This document shows, one piece after another, positions 1-7,990 of a stretch of 19,938 nucleotides of DNA. Both the position numbers and the translations under genes were made by a program. The notes beneath the pieces are model-generated. The model did not search any database, had not been told where the DNA came from, and saw only the letters and a list, made by a program, of their open reading frames with translations. The DNA comes from DATLHO01 sp035539855 (GTDB lineage: Bacteria > Bacteroidota > Ignavibacteria > OLB7), in the NCBI GenBank assembly GCA_035539855.1, contig DATLHO010000226.1:1-19938 (forward strand), given 5' to 3'. Numbering within the stretch: position 1 is the stretch's first letter; every line of letters starts with the position of its first letter.

Positions 1-334
1 CTCGAACACCGGGACGCTACCGGTGCGCATCACCGATGTGGCGATCACCGGCGCCGACGCGTCGAGCTACCGCATGGGCGTGCTGCCGCGCCGCGATCTG
101 GAGGCGGGGCAGACGGAGTACCTCGAGATGACCTTCGCGCCGACGGCGCCGGGTCAGACGAGCGCCGAGCTGGTGGTCAGCGCCAGCACGGGCATGAGCT
201 ACACGGTGACGCTCGGCGGCACGGCGCTGAAGATCCGTCGCGATCCGATCGATCCGGTGATGACCGGTGCGCCGAACGCGGACGGGACACCGGAGCCGGC
301 GCGCAGCGGATGGAGGATCCCGACGCTGCGCTAG
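1..334 (+). CDS. 3' end of a giant exported ASH/HYDIN-repeat (choice-of-anchor D) protein, copy A
   Basis: This gene enters from the left edge; codons are in frame from base 2 and the stop is TAG at 332-334, leaving the last 110 residues. The fragment starts at SNTGTLPVRIT, which is found in the same place near the C terminus of the three complete paralogues downstream, so the visible part is the last Ig-like ASH/HYDIN module plus the family's tail (LKIRRDPIDPVMTG ... LR). An internal GTG at 23 should not be taken as the start. By analogy with its neighbours the full protein should be about 1040 residues, secreted, and built of beta-sandwich modules. ASH/HYDIN-type modules are generally structural or adhesive; the role of this family is unknown. 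It is followed by the same two-hairpin 3' region as copies B and C. Confidence 0.85.
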   Translation, partial: SNTGTLPVRITDVAITGADASSYRMGVLPRRDLEAGQTEYLEMTFAPTAPGQTSAELVVSASTGMSYTVTLGGTALKIRRDPIDPVMTGAPNADGTPEPARSGWRIPTLR

Positions 335-348
335 GGCGCGGCGACATC

Positions 349-370
349 GAGCGATCGACGACGATCGCTC
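349..370 (+). other. First hairpin of the two-hairpin 3' region of copy A
   Basis: A perfect 9-bp stem (GAGCGATCG / CGATCGCTC) with a 4-nt loop begins 15 nt after the stop codon and has no T-tract. It is preceded by GACATCG (343-349). Copies B and C have the same GACATCG word followed by a stem of different outer sequence that is still fully paired, so the fold is conserved more than the sequence. Confidence 0.6.
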
Positions 371-382
371 CTACGAAGCAGC

Positions 383-422
383 GAGGGGCGGCTCCAGACG
401 GAGCCGCCCCTCGGCGCTTTTT
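383..422 (+). terminator. Rho-independent terminator of copy A
   Basis: A perfect 13-bp GC-rich stem (383-395 with 400-412) has a 4-nt loop and is followed closely by TTTTT (418-422). The core GGCGGCTCC/GGAGCCGCC recurs in the terminators of copies B and C. Confidence 0.9.
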
Positions 423-800
423 ACGGTGCAATGGCTCGATCGAGCGGCCGAAGGAGCTCATCCGAACACCCCCATCGAATCGTAAATATTCTTGTCGATG
501 GTGCTTCGGCGGATACGTTTCGCACTGTAAATTCCGAACGCGGTTTTCCGCGGTGGACCGGGCGAACGAGGCACCTCAACATCCTCCCTCGACGCCGTCA
601 GTCCGATCACCCCAAGCCAGAGCACCCAACCCCTGGGTGCGATTGCGACGTGCATCCCTTGGATTGATTCTGCGAGTGCAGACATCGACCGGTATCTCCA
701 TGAGGTACCGGAATCACTGTCTGTGCCCGTCCGATCATCCCTGCTGCCTTCGAGGCAGTATCACTCTCGTAGGTCAACACACGTTATACCGGGCATTGGA
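423..800 (+). other. Intergenic region and long structured leader of copy B
   Basis: I see no convincing gene here; the short open frames lack coding character and overlap one another. After the promoter-like site at 492-521 the inferred leader is roughly 270 nt and can fold locally. One hairpin is CACCCA/TGGGTG (626-642). Another, at 689-711, has 10 pairs including one wobble and a 3-nt loop. A third is CTGCCT/AGGCAG (744-758). No known riboswitch consensus was recognised. Confidence 0.45.
492..521 (+). promoter_or_regulatory. Promoter-like site for copy B
   Basis: TTG (492-494) is followed after 19 bp by TACGTTTC (514-521). This fits the Bacteroidota-type promoter pattern TTG-N19-TAnnTTTG; read as a sigma-70 site it is TTGTCG-N16-TACGTT. 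It lies in a locally AT-richer patch after the upstream terminator. No transcription start evidence is available. Confidence 0.4.
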
Positions 801-3800
801 ATGAGACGTTTCCACCTCTTGCTTCTGGCGCTGATCGCGCTGGCCGTTCCGGGCAACCTCGCCCATGCGGCACTTTCGGACTACCTTTTCTCGACCGGCA
901 CCGGCTCGACGATCACGCCGAGCTATACCACCGTGTGGGCCGGAACGCAGCGCGGCCGCGCGTCGTATGCCGGCCAGAACGCGCTGATCAACCTGCCGTT
1001 CACGTTCTTCTTCAATGGGGTCGGCTACACTCAGCTCCGACTGACGTCGCACGGCCTGATCGGCTTCGGTTCAGCATCGATCAGCACGTCGTACTCGAAC
1101 AGCATGCCGAGCGCGGCGTCGGCGGGTCCGGTGATGACGGCGCTCTGGGATCGGTTCTACATCGCGGGACCCGCCCCGAGCTACTGCAACAACACGCCTC
1201 GCATCCGTTACGGCACGTCGGGGACGTCACCGGGCCGGATCTTCGTCATCGACTACGACGACATCTCCGTTGGCTACGCCGAAGGAACGCAGTACGGCCC
1301 GCAGTTCCAGGACTGGCAGGTGCGTCTGTACGAGGGCACGAACATCATCGAGTTCTACTACAGCAACGCGCGTGGGCAGATCCCGACGTGCCTCACCAAC
1401 TGGGGCACGCGCTCGCTGACGACCTCGTCGTCGATCGGACTGGCCGCGAGCACGTCGGACTTCATGAGCGTCACGCCCGTTGCCAACAGCAGCTCGGCGA
1501 ACATGAGCCGCACGTCGTTCGACAACAGCGTGAACACCGGCAACACCGGCGGCACGCCGATCGCGGCGAACACGATCTATCGTTTCACGCCGTGCAACAT
1601 GGACTTCATCCCGAACCTCGCGCAGGGTGGCGTCACCGGCATGGCCAGCGGCTCGGTGCTGATGTCGGGGATCTCGCTGCAGCGCGGCGCGACGGCGACC
1701 TACCAGCCGTTCACGATCACGCTGACCGGCACGGCGTGCGCAGCGCGCAACCTCACGATCACGCTCGGCGGACCAAACGCGGCGGACTACACCGTCTCGC
1801 CGATCGGCGCGCAGGTGCTGGCTGCCAACAGCTCGATGCCAGTTAACGTGACGTTCACGCCGCAATCGATCGGAGTGCGCACCGCGACATTGACGATCAC
1901 CGATCAGTTCGGCGCGAGCCGCATCTTCACGCTACAGGCGACGGGACTTCCGCGCGTCAGTTGGACTCCGGATCTGAGCCAGGGCGGCACGCCGACGCTG
2001 ACCAACGGCGACACGCTGATGAAGGACTTCATCGTGCGTCGCGCGGTCATTCGTGACTTCACGCCGATCACGCTTCTGAACTTCAGCACGAACGGCGCGA
2101 TTCCGCCCGCGGTCGTGACGGTCTCGATCGACTCGGCCGGCGGTATCTCGACGCAGTACCAGCTGATCACACCGTCGACCGTCTCGCTCGGACCGGGACA
2201 GTCGTACACGCCGATCATCCGCTTCCTGGGCTCCGGCCTCGGACCGCAGAACGCGCGGATCACGATCAACGCCGACGGCGAGATTCGTTCGTTCCCGATG
2301 AAGGTGATCTCGGGCGCACCGGGCATCGCCGTGACGGCCCTCGGCATGCCCGCCGACGCGAACAACCCGGTCTTCAACCAGCAGCTCTCGTGCGTCGGCG
2401 AGTACGCCACGTCGATCCCGCTGCTCGTGAACAACCCGGGCCAGTTCCCGCTGGTGATCTCGTCGATCGACCTGTACCAGACCGACACGACCACGCAGCA
2501 GGGAACGCCGTACTTCCAGCTCCTGCGTGACGCGCAGGGCCGTCCGATCCGCATGACCGATTACGTCATTTCAAGCACTCCGGGTGTGGTGCCGCTAAGC
2601 TCCAACCCGCCGGTCGCCCTGCCGATCACGATCGATCCGGGACAGACGCGGACGCTCTATGCGACGTTCGTCGGGCAGATCCCCGGCAAGCGCTTCGGTC
2701 GCGCGTTCATCCGGACGAATGCGGAGAACGTCTTCGGCACCGACACGACGCTCAACGGCACGCCGAACTCCGTGCTCGGCCTTCTCGCGTTCGACTTCGT
2801 CGGCCGCGCGATCGGCAGCCAGCTCGCGGCCAATGCGACGGGACTTCCGATGAAGACGGTGAGCTTCCCCGGCACTCGCATCGGCGACACCGCGGTGATG
2901 TCGTTCACGATCGCCAACTCCGGCGCCTGTGACCTGCGCATCAACCGCAACAAGCTGCGGATCTATTCGGGCGACGTCAACGAGTTCCGACTGATGACCT
3001 CGCTGCGCCGAGCGACGCTTGACGCCGCGACCGGCGACTGGGTGCTGGCTCCGGGCATGGTCGACACGCTGACGGTGCGCTTCACGCCGTCACGCTCGGG
3101 CACGCGCATGGCCACGCTCTGGATTCAGACCAACGACTCGACGATCTCGAAGCCCGGTCTGATCGAACGCGGCAGTTACTACCTCGACCTGACCGGTCGC
3201 GGACTTGCCGGACTCGACGCGAGCGGCATCGTGCTCGATCCGGTCGTCATCGGCAGCTTCGTCAACGGCGTCGCGACGCTCGAGAACACGCTCAACACGA
3301 GCGTCGGCATCGGCAGCATCAGCTACCTCGGCGGTGACGCCGCGGAGTTCTCGGAGGATCCGTCGGTTGCATGGCCGACGCTCCCGACGAGCGTGCTGCC
3401 GGGTCAGAAGCTGCAGCTCGGCGTGCGCCTGTCGCCCGTCGGCTCGGCCGGACCGCGTCGCACGACGCTGATCCTGGTGACCACGAACGGTGACACGATC
3501 CGTGTCCCGGTTCGCGGCGAGGCAGGCACGCAGGAGCTCCAGGTCTCGCCGAACTCGCTGTTCGAGACCGTGACGATCGCGGTCGGCCAGACGAAGCGTC
3601 AGTCGGTGATGATCTCGAACACCGGCACGCTGCCGGTGCGCATCACCGGACTGTCGATCAGCGGACCGGACTCGGCGAGCTACCGTCTGGGATCGCTTCC
3701 GCGTCGTGATCTCGAGGCCGGTCAGACCGAGTACCTCGAGCTGACCTACGTGCCGACCGCACCGGGACAGACGAGCGCCGATCTCGTCGTCACGGCCAGC

Positions 3801-3947
3801 AACGGCATGAGCTACACGGTGACGCTCGGCGGCACGGCACTGAAGATCCGTCGCGATCCGATCGACCCGGCAATGACCGGCGCGCCGAACGCGAGCGGCA
3901 CGCCCGAAGCGGTGCAGATGGGCCGCAAGGCGCCTGCCCTGCGCTAG
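801..3947 (+). CDS. Giant exported ASH/HYDIN-repeat (choice-of-anchor D) protein, copy B, 1048 aa
   Basis: The ATG at 801 is chosen because it places a signal peptide at the N terminus: MRRF, a leucine/alanine-rich core, and cleavage likely after AHA (residue 23). The open frame extends upstream to 723, but that would bury the signal. Residues 24-265 form an N-terminal beta-rich region with short Cys, Trp and NG motifs (LPFTFFFNGVGYTQ, SHGLIGFGS). About six Ig-like modules follow: 266-385, 386-508, 508-670, 685-800, 805-905 and 910-1012. The first two both open with P(N/D)LxQGG ... LM ... R, an internal duplication. The tail (1013-1048) is LKIRRDPIDPAMTG ... LR, with no LYPNP-type T9SS domain. 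The protein is presumably exported to the envelope or outside as a structural or adhesive protein; this is inference. No catalytic motif was seen. Confidence 0.9.
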   Translation: MRRFHLLLLALIALAVPGNLAHAALSDYLFSTGTGSTITPSYTTVWAGTQRGRASYAGQNALINLPFTFFFNGVGYTQLRLTSHGLIGFGSASISTSYSNSMPSAASAGPVMTALWDRFYIAGPAPSYCNNTPRIRYGTSGTSPGRIFVIDYDDISVGYAEGTQYGPQFQDWQVRLYEGTNIIEFYYSNARGQIPTCLTNWGTRSLTTSSSIGLAASTSDFMSVTPVANSSSANMSRTSFDNSVNTGNTGGTPIAANTIYRFTPCNMDFIPNLAQGGVTGMASGSVLMSGISLQRGATATYQPFTITLTGTACAARNLTITLGGPNAADYTVSPIGAQVLAANSSMPVNVTFTPQSIGVRTATLTITDQFGASRIFTLQATGLPRVSWTPDLSQGGTPTLTNGDTLMKDFIVRRAVIRDFTPITLLNFSTNGAIPPAVVTVSIDSAGGISTQYQLITPSTVSLGPGQSYTPIIRFLGSGLGPQNARITINADGEIRSFPMKVISGAPGIAVTALGMPADANNPVFNQQLSCVGEYATSIPLLVNNPGQFPLVISSIDLYQTDTTTQQGTPYFQLLRDAQGRPIRMTDYVISSTPGVVPLSSNPPVALPITIDPGQTRTLYATFVGQIPGKRFGRAFIRTNAENVFGTDTTLNGTPNSVLGLLAFDFVGRAIGSQLAANATGLPMKTVSFPGTRIGDTAVMSFTIANSGACDLRINRNKLRIYSGDVNEFRLMTSLRRATLDAATGDWVLAPGMVDTLTVRFTPSRSGTRMATLWIQTNDSTISKPGLIERGSYYLDLTGRGLAGLDASGIVLDPVVIGSFVNGVATLENTLNTSVGIGSISYLGGDAAEFSEDPSVAWPTLPTSVLPGQKLQLGVRLSPVGSAGPRRTTLILVTTNGDTIRVPVRGEAGTQELQVSPNSLFETVTIAVGQTKRQSVMISNTGTLPVRITGLSISGPDSASYRLGSLPRRDLEAGQTEYLELTYVPTAPGQTSADLVVTASNGMSYTVTLGGTALKIRRDPIDPAMTGAPNASGTPEAVQMGRKAPALR

Positions 3948-3960
3948 CGCACGACGACAT

Positions 3961-3980
3961 CGGCAATCGACCGATTGCCG
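3961..3980 (+). other. First hairpin of the two-hairpin 3' region of copy B
   Basis: A perfect 9-bp stem (CGGCAATCG / CGATTGCCG) with a 2-nt nominal loop begins 14 nt after the stop codon. It overlaps the end of the conserved GACATCG word (3956-3962). Compared with copy A the paired bases differ on both sides together. Confidence 0.6.
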
Positions 3981-3990
3981 AATCAACGAT

Positions 3991-4026
3991 GCGGGCGGCT
4001 CCAAAGGAGCCGCCCGCTCGCGTTTT
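3991..4026 (+). terminator. Rho-independent terminator of copy B
   Basis: A perfect 12-bp stem (GCGGGCGGCTCC, 3991-4002, with 4006-4017) and a 3-nt loop are followed by TCGCGTTTT. It is closely related to the terminators of copies A and C. Confidence 0.88.
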
Positions 4027-4074
4027 CGGGGTTTGACGCCCGCGCCGCCGGACGATCCCGCCGAGAAGATTTTC

Positions 4075-4104
4075 TTGACGCCGGTGGAGTTTCTTCGTGA
4101 TAAT
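4075..4104 (+). promoter_or_regulatory. Promoter-like site for copy C
   Basis: TTGACG (4075-4080), an 18-bp spacer and GATAAT (4099-4104) form a near-consensus sigma-70-type promoter, the best-looking one in the window. A second AT box, TACCTTG (4109-4115), sits just downstream. Transcription from here would give a leader of about 170 nt. Confidence 0.55.
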
Positions 4105-4139
4105 TGTCTACCTTGCTGCGTCCTTCCCCCCCTACCCGC

Positions 4140-4163
4140 GAGGGCTTCGCCAAGGCGAACCTC
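4140..4163 (+). other. Promoter-proximal hairpin in the leader of copy C
   Basis: GAGG and TTCGCC pair with GGCGAA and CCTC around a 2-nt loop, giving about 10 pairs with a 2-nt bulge, about 30 nt after the likely transcription start. The rest of the leader up to 4279 is pyrimidine-rich and shows little structure. Confidence 0.4.
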
Positions 4164-4279
4164 CCCGCCAAACCTATCGCATTAATCACTCCCTGGCGCA
4201 CAAACGAGCTGCCGCTCACCCCATTTCAGGCATGCACGGTCCCGCCTTCACCCAACACATGCATGGGGAACCACCCAGG

Positions 4280-7200
4280 ATGAAACGCTCACTCCTGCTT
4301 ACGATGCTCGCCGTCGCAGCGCTCGTGCTGACGACGACTGATGCACGCGCAGCGCTCGACGCCTACCAGTTCTCGGTCTCCAGCGGATCGGCGATCACGC
4401 CGGATAGCTGGACGAACATCTGGCAGGGCTACCGCGGCTCCCGCGGCAACATCGCCTATCAGACCCAGACGATCGAGCTTCCGTTCGCCTTCAAGTACGA
4501 CTGCGTCGATTATTCGCAGATCACGATGAGCTCGTTCGGCCTGATCGCCTTCGGCGATTATGTCTACAACGACTGGTACAACTACCTGGCGTGGACCGGC
4601 CTGCCGGTGATCGCGCCGCTGTGGGACAACATCTACGTCAGCAATGGCGGACCGGGCTACTGCAACTACACGCCGGCGATTCGCTACGGCGTCAGCGGCA
4701 GCCCGGGCTCACGCATTTTCGTCATCGATTTCTGGAAGGTTTCCCGCGGTTACTGCGACGGCTGCCAGTTCGGTCCGACGTTCATGGACTACCAGGTCCG
4801 GCTTTACGAGGGATCGAACAGGATCGAGTTCCAGTACGCCAACGCGACGACCGACTATCCGAGTTGCATCCAGAATCGCTGGGGAACCGGGTACACGAAC
4901 ACGAGCGCCTCGATCGGCATCGCCGCCAGCAACGGCGAATTCATGAGCGTCACGCCGAGCGGGTCGTCGGCCTCGATGAGCCGCACCGACGTCAACGACT
5001 ACGTCGACCTCGTCTACTCGCCGATCAGCCAGAACACGATCTACACGTTCACGCCGCCGAGCACGAGCTACGTGCCGAACGTCGCGCAGGGCGGCGTCGC
5101 CGGCATGGCGTCCGGCGCGGTGCTGCTGACGAACATCTCGGTCCAGCGCGGCGAGACGCGGACGGTCCAGCCGTTCACGATCGATCTGCCTTCGGCAGCC
5201 TGCTCGGAGCTCGAGCTGACGGCCGACATCAGCGGACCGAATGCGGGCGACTACTCGGTCGCGCCGACGAGCACGACACTGTGGCCGGGCTCCTCGCAGA
5301 CCTATGACATCACGTTCACGCCGCAGTCGATCGGACAGCGCACCGCGACGCTGACGATCTACGATCAGTTCGGCGTCAACCGTGTCTACACGCTGCGCGG
5401 CACCGGAACGCCGCGCGTGAGCTGGACGCCGAACCTCGCGCAGGGCGGCACGCCGACGCTCACCAGCGGCGACACGCTGCTGAAGGACTTCATCGCCCGA
5501 CGGGCGGTGCCGACGGACTTCACGCCGCTGACGCTGCGGAACTTCAGCACCAACGGCGCGATCCCACCGGCGGTCGTCACCTATTCGATCGACTCGGCCG
5601 GCGGGATCTCGACGCAGTACCAGCTTGCGACGCCGCCGAGCGTTTCGCTCGGACCGGGCCAGTCGCACACGCCGATCATCCGCTTCACCGGCTCCGGTCT
5701 CGGTGTCCAGCACGCGACGCTGACGATCAACGCCGACGGCGAGATCCGATCGTTCCCGCTCAAGGCGATCTCGGGCGCCCCGTCGATCTCGGTGACCGCG
5801 CTGGGCGCTCCGGTCGATCCGGCGACGCCCGTCTTCCACGAGGCGTATTCGTGCGTCGGTGAGTACGCGACGTCGATTCCGCTGCTGGTGTCGAACACCG
5901 GCCAGTTCCCGCTGATCATCTCGTCGGTCGACATCTACGCGACCGACACGACCGAGAAGCAGGGAACGCCGCCGTTCGAGCTGCTGCGTGATGCCGCCGG
6001 CCGACCGATCCGGATGGGCGATTACGTCCTGACGGCGACGCCGGGCTCGGCGCCGCTGTCGTCGAACGTGCCGCTGTCGCTGCCTCTGGTGGTCGATCCG
6101 GGCCAGACGCGGACGATCTACGCGACCTTCGTCGGGCAGCTCCCGGGCCGGCGCTTCGGACGTGCGTTCATGCAGACCAACGGCGAGAACATCTTCGGGA
6201 CCGACACGACGCTCAACGGCACGCCGAATTCGGTGATGGGCATGCTGAGCTTCGATGTGATCGGGCGCGCGATCGGAAGCCAGCTACGCGCCACCGGCGC
6301 GGGACTGCCGCTGAAGACCGTCGCGTTCTCGGCGACACGCGTCGGCGACACCTCGGTGACGACGTTCACGATCGCGAACACCGGAGCCTGCGACCTGCGC
6401 ATCAGCCGCAACAAGCTTCGGATCTATTCGGGCGACGTCAACGAGTTCCGCCTGATGTCCTCGCTGCGCAACGCGAGACTCGAGGTCGATGACTACGTGC
6501 TCGCTCCGGGCATGACCGACACGCTGACGGTGCGCTTCACGCCGTCGCGCGCCGGGACGCGCATGGCCACGCTGTGGCTGCAGACCAACGACTCCACGAT
6601 CGCGCGGCCGGGCATGATCGAGCGCGGCAGCTACTACCTCGACCTGACCGGTCGCGGCCTCGCCGGACTCGACGCGAACGACCTCGTGCTCGATCCGGTG
6701 GCCATCGGCGGATTCGTCAACGGCGTCGCGAAGCTCGAGAACACGCTCAACACGACCGTGGCCGTCAGCAGCATCTCGTTCGTCGGCGGCGACGCCGCCG
6801 AGTTCTCGGAGGATCCGGACAACACCTGGCCGTCGCTGCCGCTGAACGTCCTTCCGGGTGACCGGCTGCCGCTCGGCGTGCGACTGACGCCCGTCGGCAC
6901 GGCCGGACCTCGCCGCACCACGATGGTGCTGGTGACCGGCAGCGGAGACACGATCCGCGTCGTCGTGCGCGGAGAGGCCGGTACGCAGACCCTTGCGGTC
7001 TCCCCGACCAGTCTCTTCGAGAACGTGACGATCGCGATCGGTCAGACCAAGCGCCAGACCGTCATGATCTCGAACACCGGAACTCTTCCGGTGCGCATCA
7101 CCGACATCGCGATCAGCGGGGCCGACGCGGCCAGCTATCGCGCCGGCCTGCTTCCGAGACGCGATCTGGAGCCGGGTCAGACCGAGTACCTCGAGATCAC

Positions 7201-7402
7201 CTTCGCCCCGACGGCGACCGGGCAGGCGAGCGCGGAGCTCGTCGTGACCGCGAACAATGGCCAGAGCTACTCGGTCATTCTCGGAGGCAGCGGACTGAAG
7301 ATTCGCCGCGATCCGATCGATCCGGTGATGACCGGCGAGCCGAACACGCAGGGAACGCCGGATCCGATCCGGCGCACCGGACGCGCCCCGACGCTTCGTT
7401 GA
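4280..7402 (+). CDS. Giant exported ASH/HYDIN-repeat (choice-of-anchor D) protein, copy C, 1040 aa
   Basis: The ATG at 4280 gives a clean signal peptide (MKRSLLL, alanine/valine-rich core, cleavage likely after ARA at residue 24); the frame is open back to 4097 but without a signal. The architecture matches copy B throughout. It has an N-terminal beta-rich region (about 25-260) with the shared motifs SSFGLIAFGD and PAIRYG, about six Ig-like ASH/HYDIN modules, and the tail LKIRRDPIDPVMTG ... TLR. Cysteines in YSCVGEY and GACDLR are kept across the family. This copy has extra cysteines, including a CxxC (YCDGC, about residues 158-162) and FKYDC, which could form an additional disulfide after export. 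It has no T9SS-type C-terminal domain. The function is unknown; a secreted structural or adhesive role is inferred. Confidence 0.9.
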   Translation: MKRSLLLTMLAVAALVLTTTDARAALDAYQFSVSSGSAITPDSWTNIWQGYRGSRGNIAYQTQTIELPFAFKYDCVDYSQITMSSFGLIAFGDYVYNDWYNYLAWTGLPVIAPLWDNIYVSNGGPGYCNYTPAIRYGVSGSPGSRIFVIDFWKVSRGYCDGCQFGPTFMDYQVRLYEGSNRIEFQYANATTDYPSCIQNRWGTGYTNTSASIGIAASNGEFMSVTPSGSSASMSRTDVNDYVDLVYSPISQNTIYTFTPPSTSYVPNVAQGGVAGMASGAVLLTNISVQRGETRTVQPFTIDLPSAACSELELTADISGPNAGDYSVAPTSTTLWPGSSQTYDITFTPQSIGQRTATLTIYDQFGVNRVYTLRGTGTPRVSWTPNLAQGGTPTLTSGDTLLKDFIARRAVPTDFTPLTLRNFSTNGAIPPAVVTYSIDSAGGISTQYQLATPPSVSLGPGQSHTPIIRFTGSGLGVQHATLTINADGEIRSFPLKAISGAPSISVTALGAPVDPATPVFHEAYSCVGEYATSIPLLVSNTGQFPLIISSVDIYATDTTEKQGTPPFELLRDAAGRPIRMGDYVLTATPGSAPLSSNVPLSLPLVVDPGQTRTIYATFVGQLPGRRFGRAFMQTNGENIFGTDTTLNGTPNSVMGMLSFDVIGRAIGSQLRATGAGLPLKTVAFSATRVGDTSVTTFTIANTGACDLRISRNKLRIYSGDVNEFRLMSSLRNARLEVDDYVLAPGMTDTLTVRFTPSRAGTRMATLWLQTNDSTIARPGMIERGSYYLDLTGRGLAGLDANDLVLDPVAIGGFVNGVAKLENTLNTTVAVSSISFVGGDAAEFSEDPDNTWPSLPLNVLPGDRLPLGVRLTPVGTAGPRRTTMVLVTGSGDTIRVVVRGEAGTQTLAVSPTSLFENVTIAIGQTKRQTVMISNTGTLPVRITDIAISGADAASYRAGLLPRRDLEPGQTEYLEITFAPTATGQASAELVVTANNGQSYSVILGGSGLKIRRDPIDPVMTGEPNTQGTPDPIRRTGRAPTLR

Positions 7403-7418
7403 CGAGGCACGACATCGG

Positions 7419-7435
7419 GTGATCGACGCGATCAC
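7419..7435 (+). other. First hairpin of the two-hairpin 3' region of copy C
   Basis: A perfect 7-bp stem (GTGATCG / CGATCAC) with loop ACG begins 17 nt after the stop and just after the conserved GACATCG word (7411-7417). The inner GATCGAC core matches copy A while the outer pairs differ. Confidence 0.55.
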
Positions 7436-7447
7436 GGACAACGGCGA

Positions 7448-7482
7448 CGGGCGGCTCCTCAGGGAGCCGCCCGTTTGCGTTT
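7448..7482 (+). terminator. Rho-independent terminator of copy C
   Basis: A perfect 11-bp stem (7448-7458 with 7463-7473) and a 4-nt loop are followed by TTTGCGTTT. It shares the GGCGGCTCC/GGAGCCGCC core with the terminators of copies A and B. Confidence 0.88.
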
Positions 7483-7588
7483 CGGCCCGGATGCCCGCCG
7501 TTCGGACTCCCGAACCCGATCGGACGCGTCATCCGTGACGCGGCGGAGGGCCCTGCGCCGCAAAGTTTGCTGTTTCCGGCCTCTCGAC

Positions 7589-7618
7589 TTGCACGGTGAC
7601 CGGCGATTCGACTATCTT
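7589..7618 (+). promoter_or_regulatory. Promoter-like site for copy D
   Basis: TTGCAC (7589-7594), an 18-bp spacer and TATCTT (7613-7618, continuing CTTTG) resemble a bacterial promoter. The TATCTT box recurs upstream of pdxJ and of the - strand dehydrogenase starting at 16262. Confidence 0.45.
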
Positions 7619-7977
7619 CTTTGCGAGGTGTAACTGATCGCGGACTGATGTGTCCCGGTCGCCTTCACTTCCCAGCGTCGCCATCTCACCCCGGTGCGAC
7701 ATCCCCTGGGCCGCTCATGCTGCGGCGGCCCAACCCCCGTCACTTCTCTTCACCGGACCTGGGAGAGCGTTGTATGATGCAGGATACCACCCCGTCTTGA
7801 TCGCTCGAAGCGATATGTAGTTCGGCCTTTCAGGCCGTGTCCCCCACCTTTCTCCGGCTCACCCCGAGCCACCCCAACCGGAGGAATCCCCACTGGACTC
7901 GCGAAGCCCCTGTCATTGCTGCGGGCGTCGCGAAGCGTTGACGTCAGTCACTCTACCCCTTGACTGTTTCGTTCCAT

Positions 7978-7983
7978 AAGGAG
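7978..7983 (+). promoter_or_regulatory. Ribosome binding site of copy D
   Basis: AAGGAG lies 7 nt before the ATG at 7991. It is the only near-consensus Shine-Dalgarno sequence ahead of a giant-protein gene here; copies B and C have only weak GGA or AGG near their starts. It fixes the start of copy D. Confidence 0.75.
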
Positions 7984-7990
7984 ATTCAAT

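Larger units (their letters stand above)
7483..7990 (+). other. Intergenic region and long leader of copy D
   Basis: No gene is supported here. After the promoter-like site at 7589-7618 the inferred leader is about 365 nt. It is C-rich and carries three hairpins: TGGGCCGC/GCGGCCCA (7707-7714 with 7725-7732), ATCGC/GCGAT (7800-7814) and CGGCCT/AGGCCG (7823-7837). No known riboswitch pattern was recognised. Confidence 0.4.

Noticed and set aside
723..800. Upstream in-frame start for giant-protein copy B
   Set aside because: Starting here would put 26 residues before the signal peptide; the ATG at 801 gives a normal N terminus.
4097..4279. Upstream in-frame start for giant-protein copy C
   Set aside because: The extension lacks a signal peptide, overlaps the promoter-like site, and the ATG at 4280 begins a good signal sequence.
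7483..7990. Possible riboswitch in the copy D leader
   Set aside because: I looked for TPP, cobalamin, glycine and SAM-type consensus words and found none; only generic hairpins are supported.
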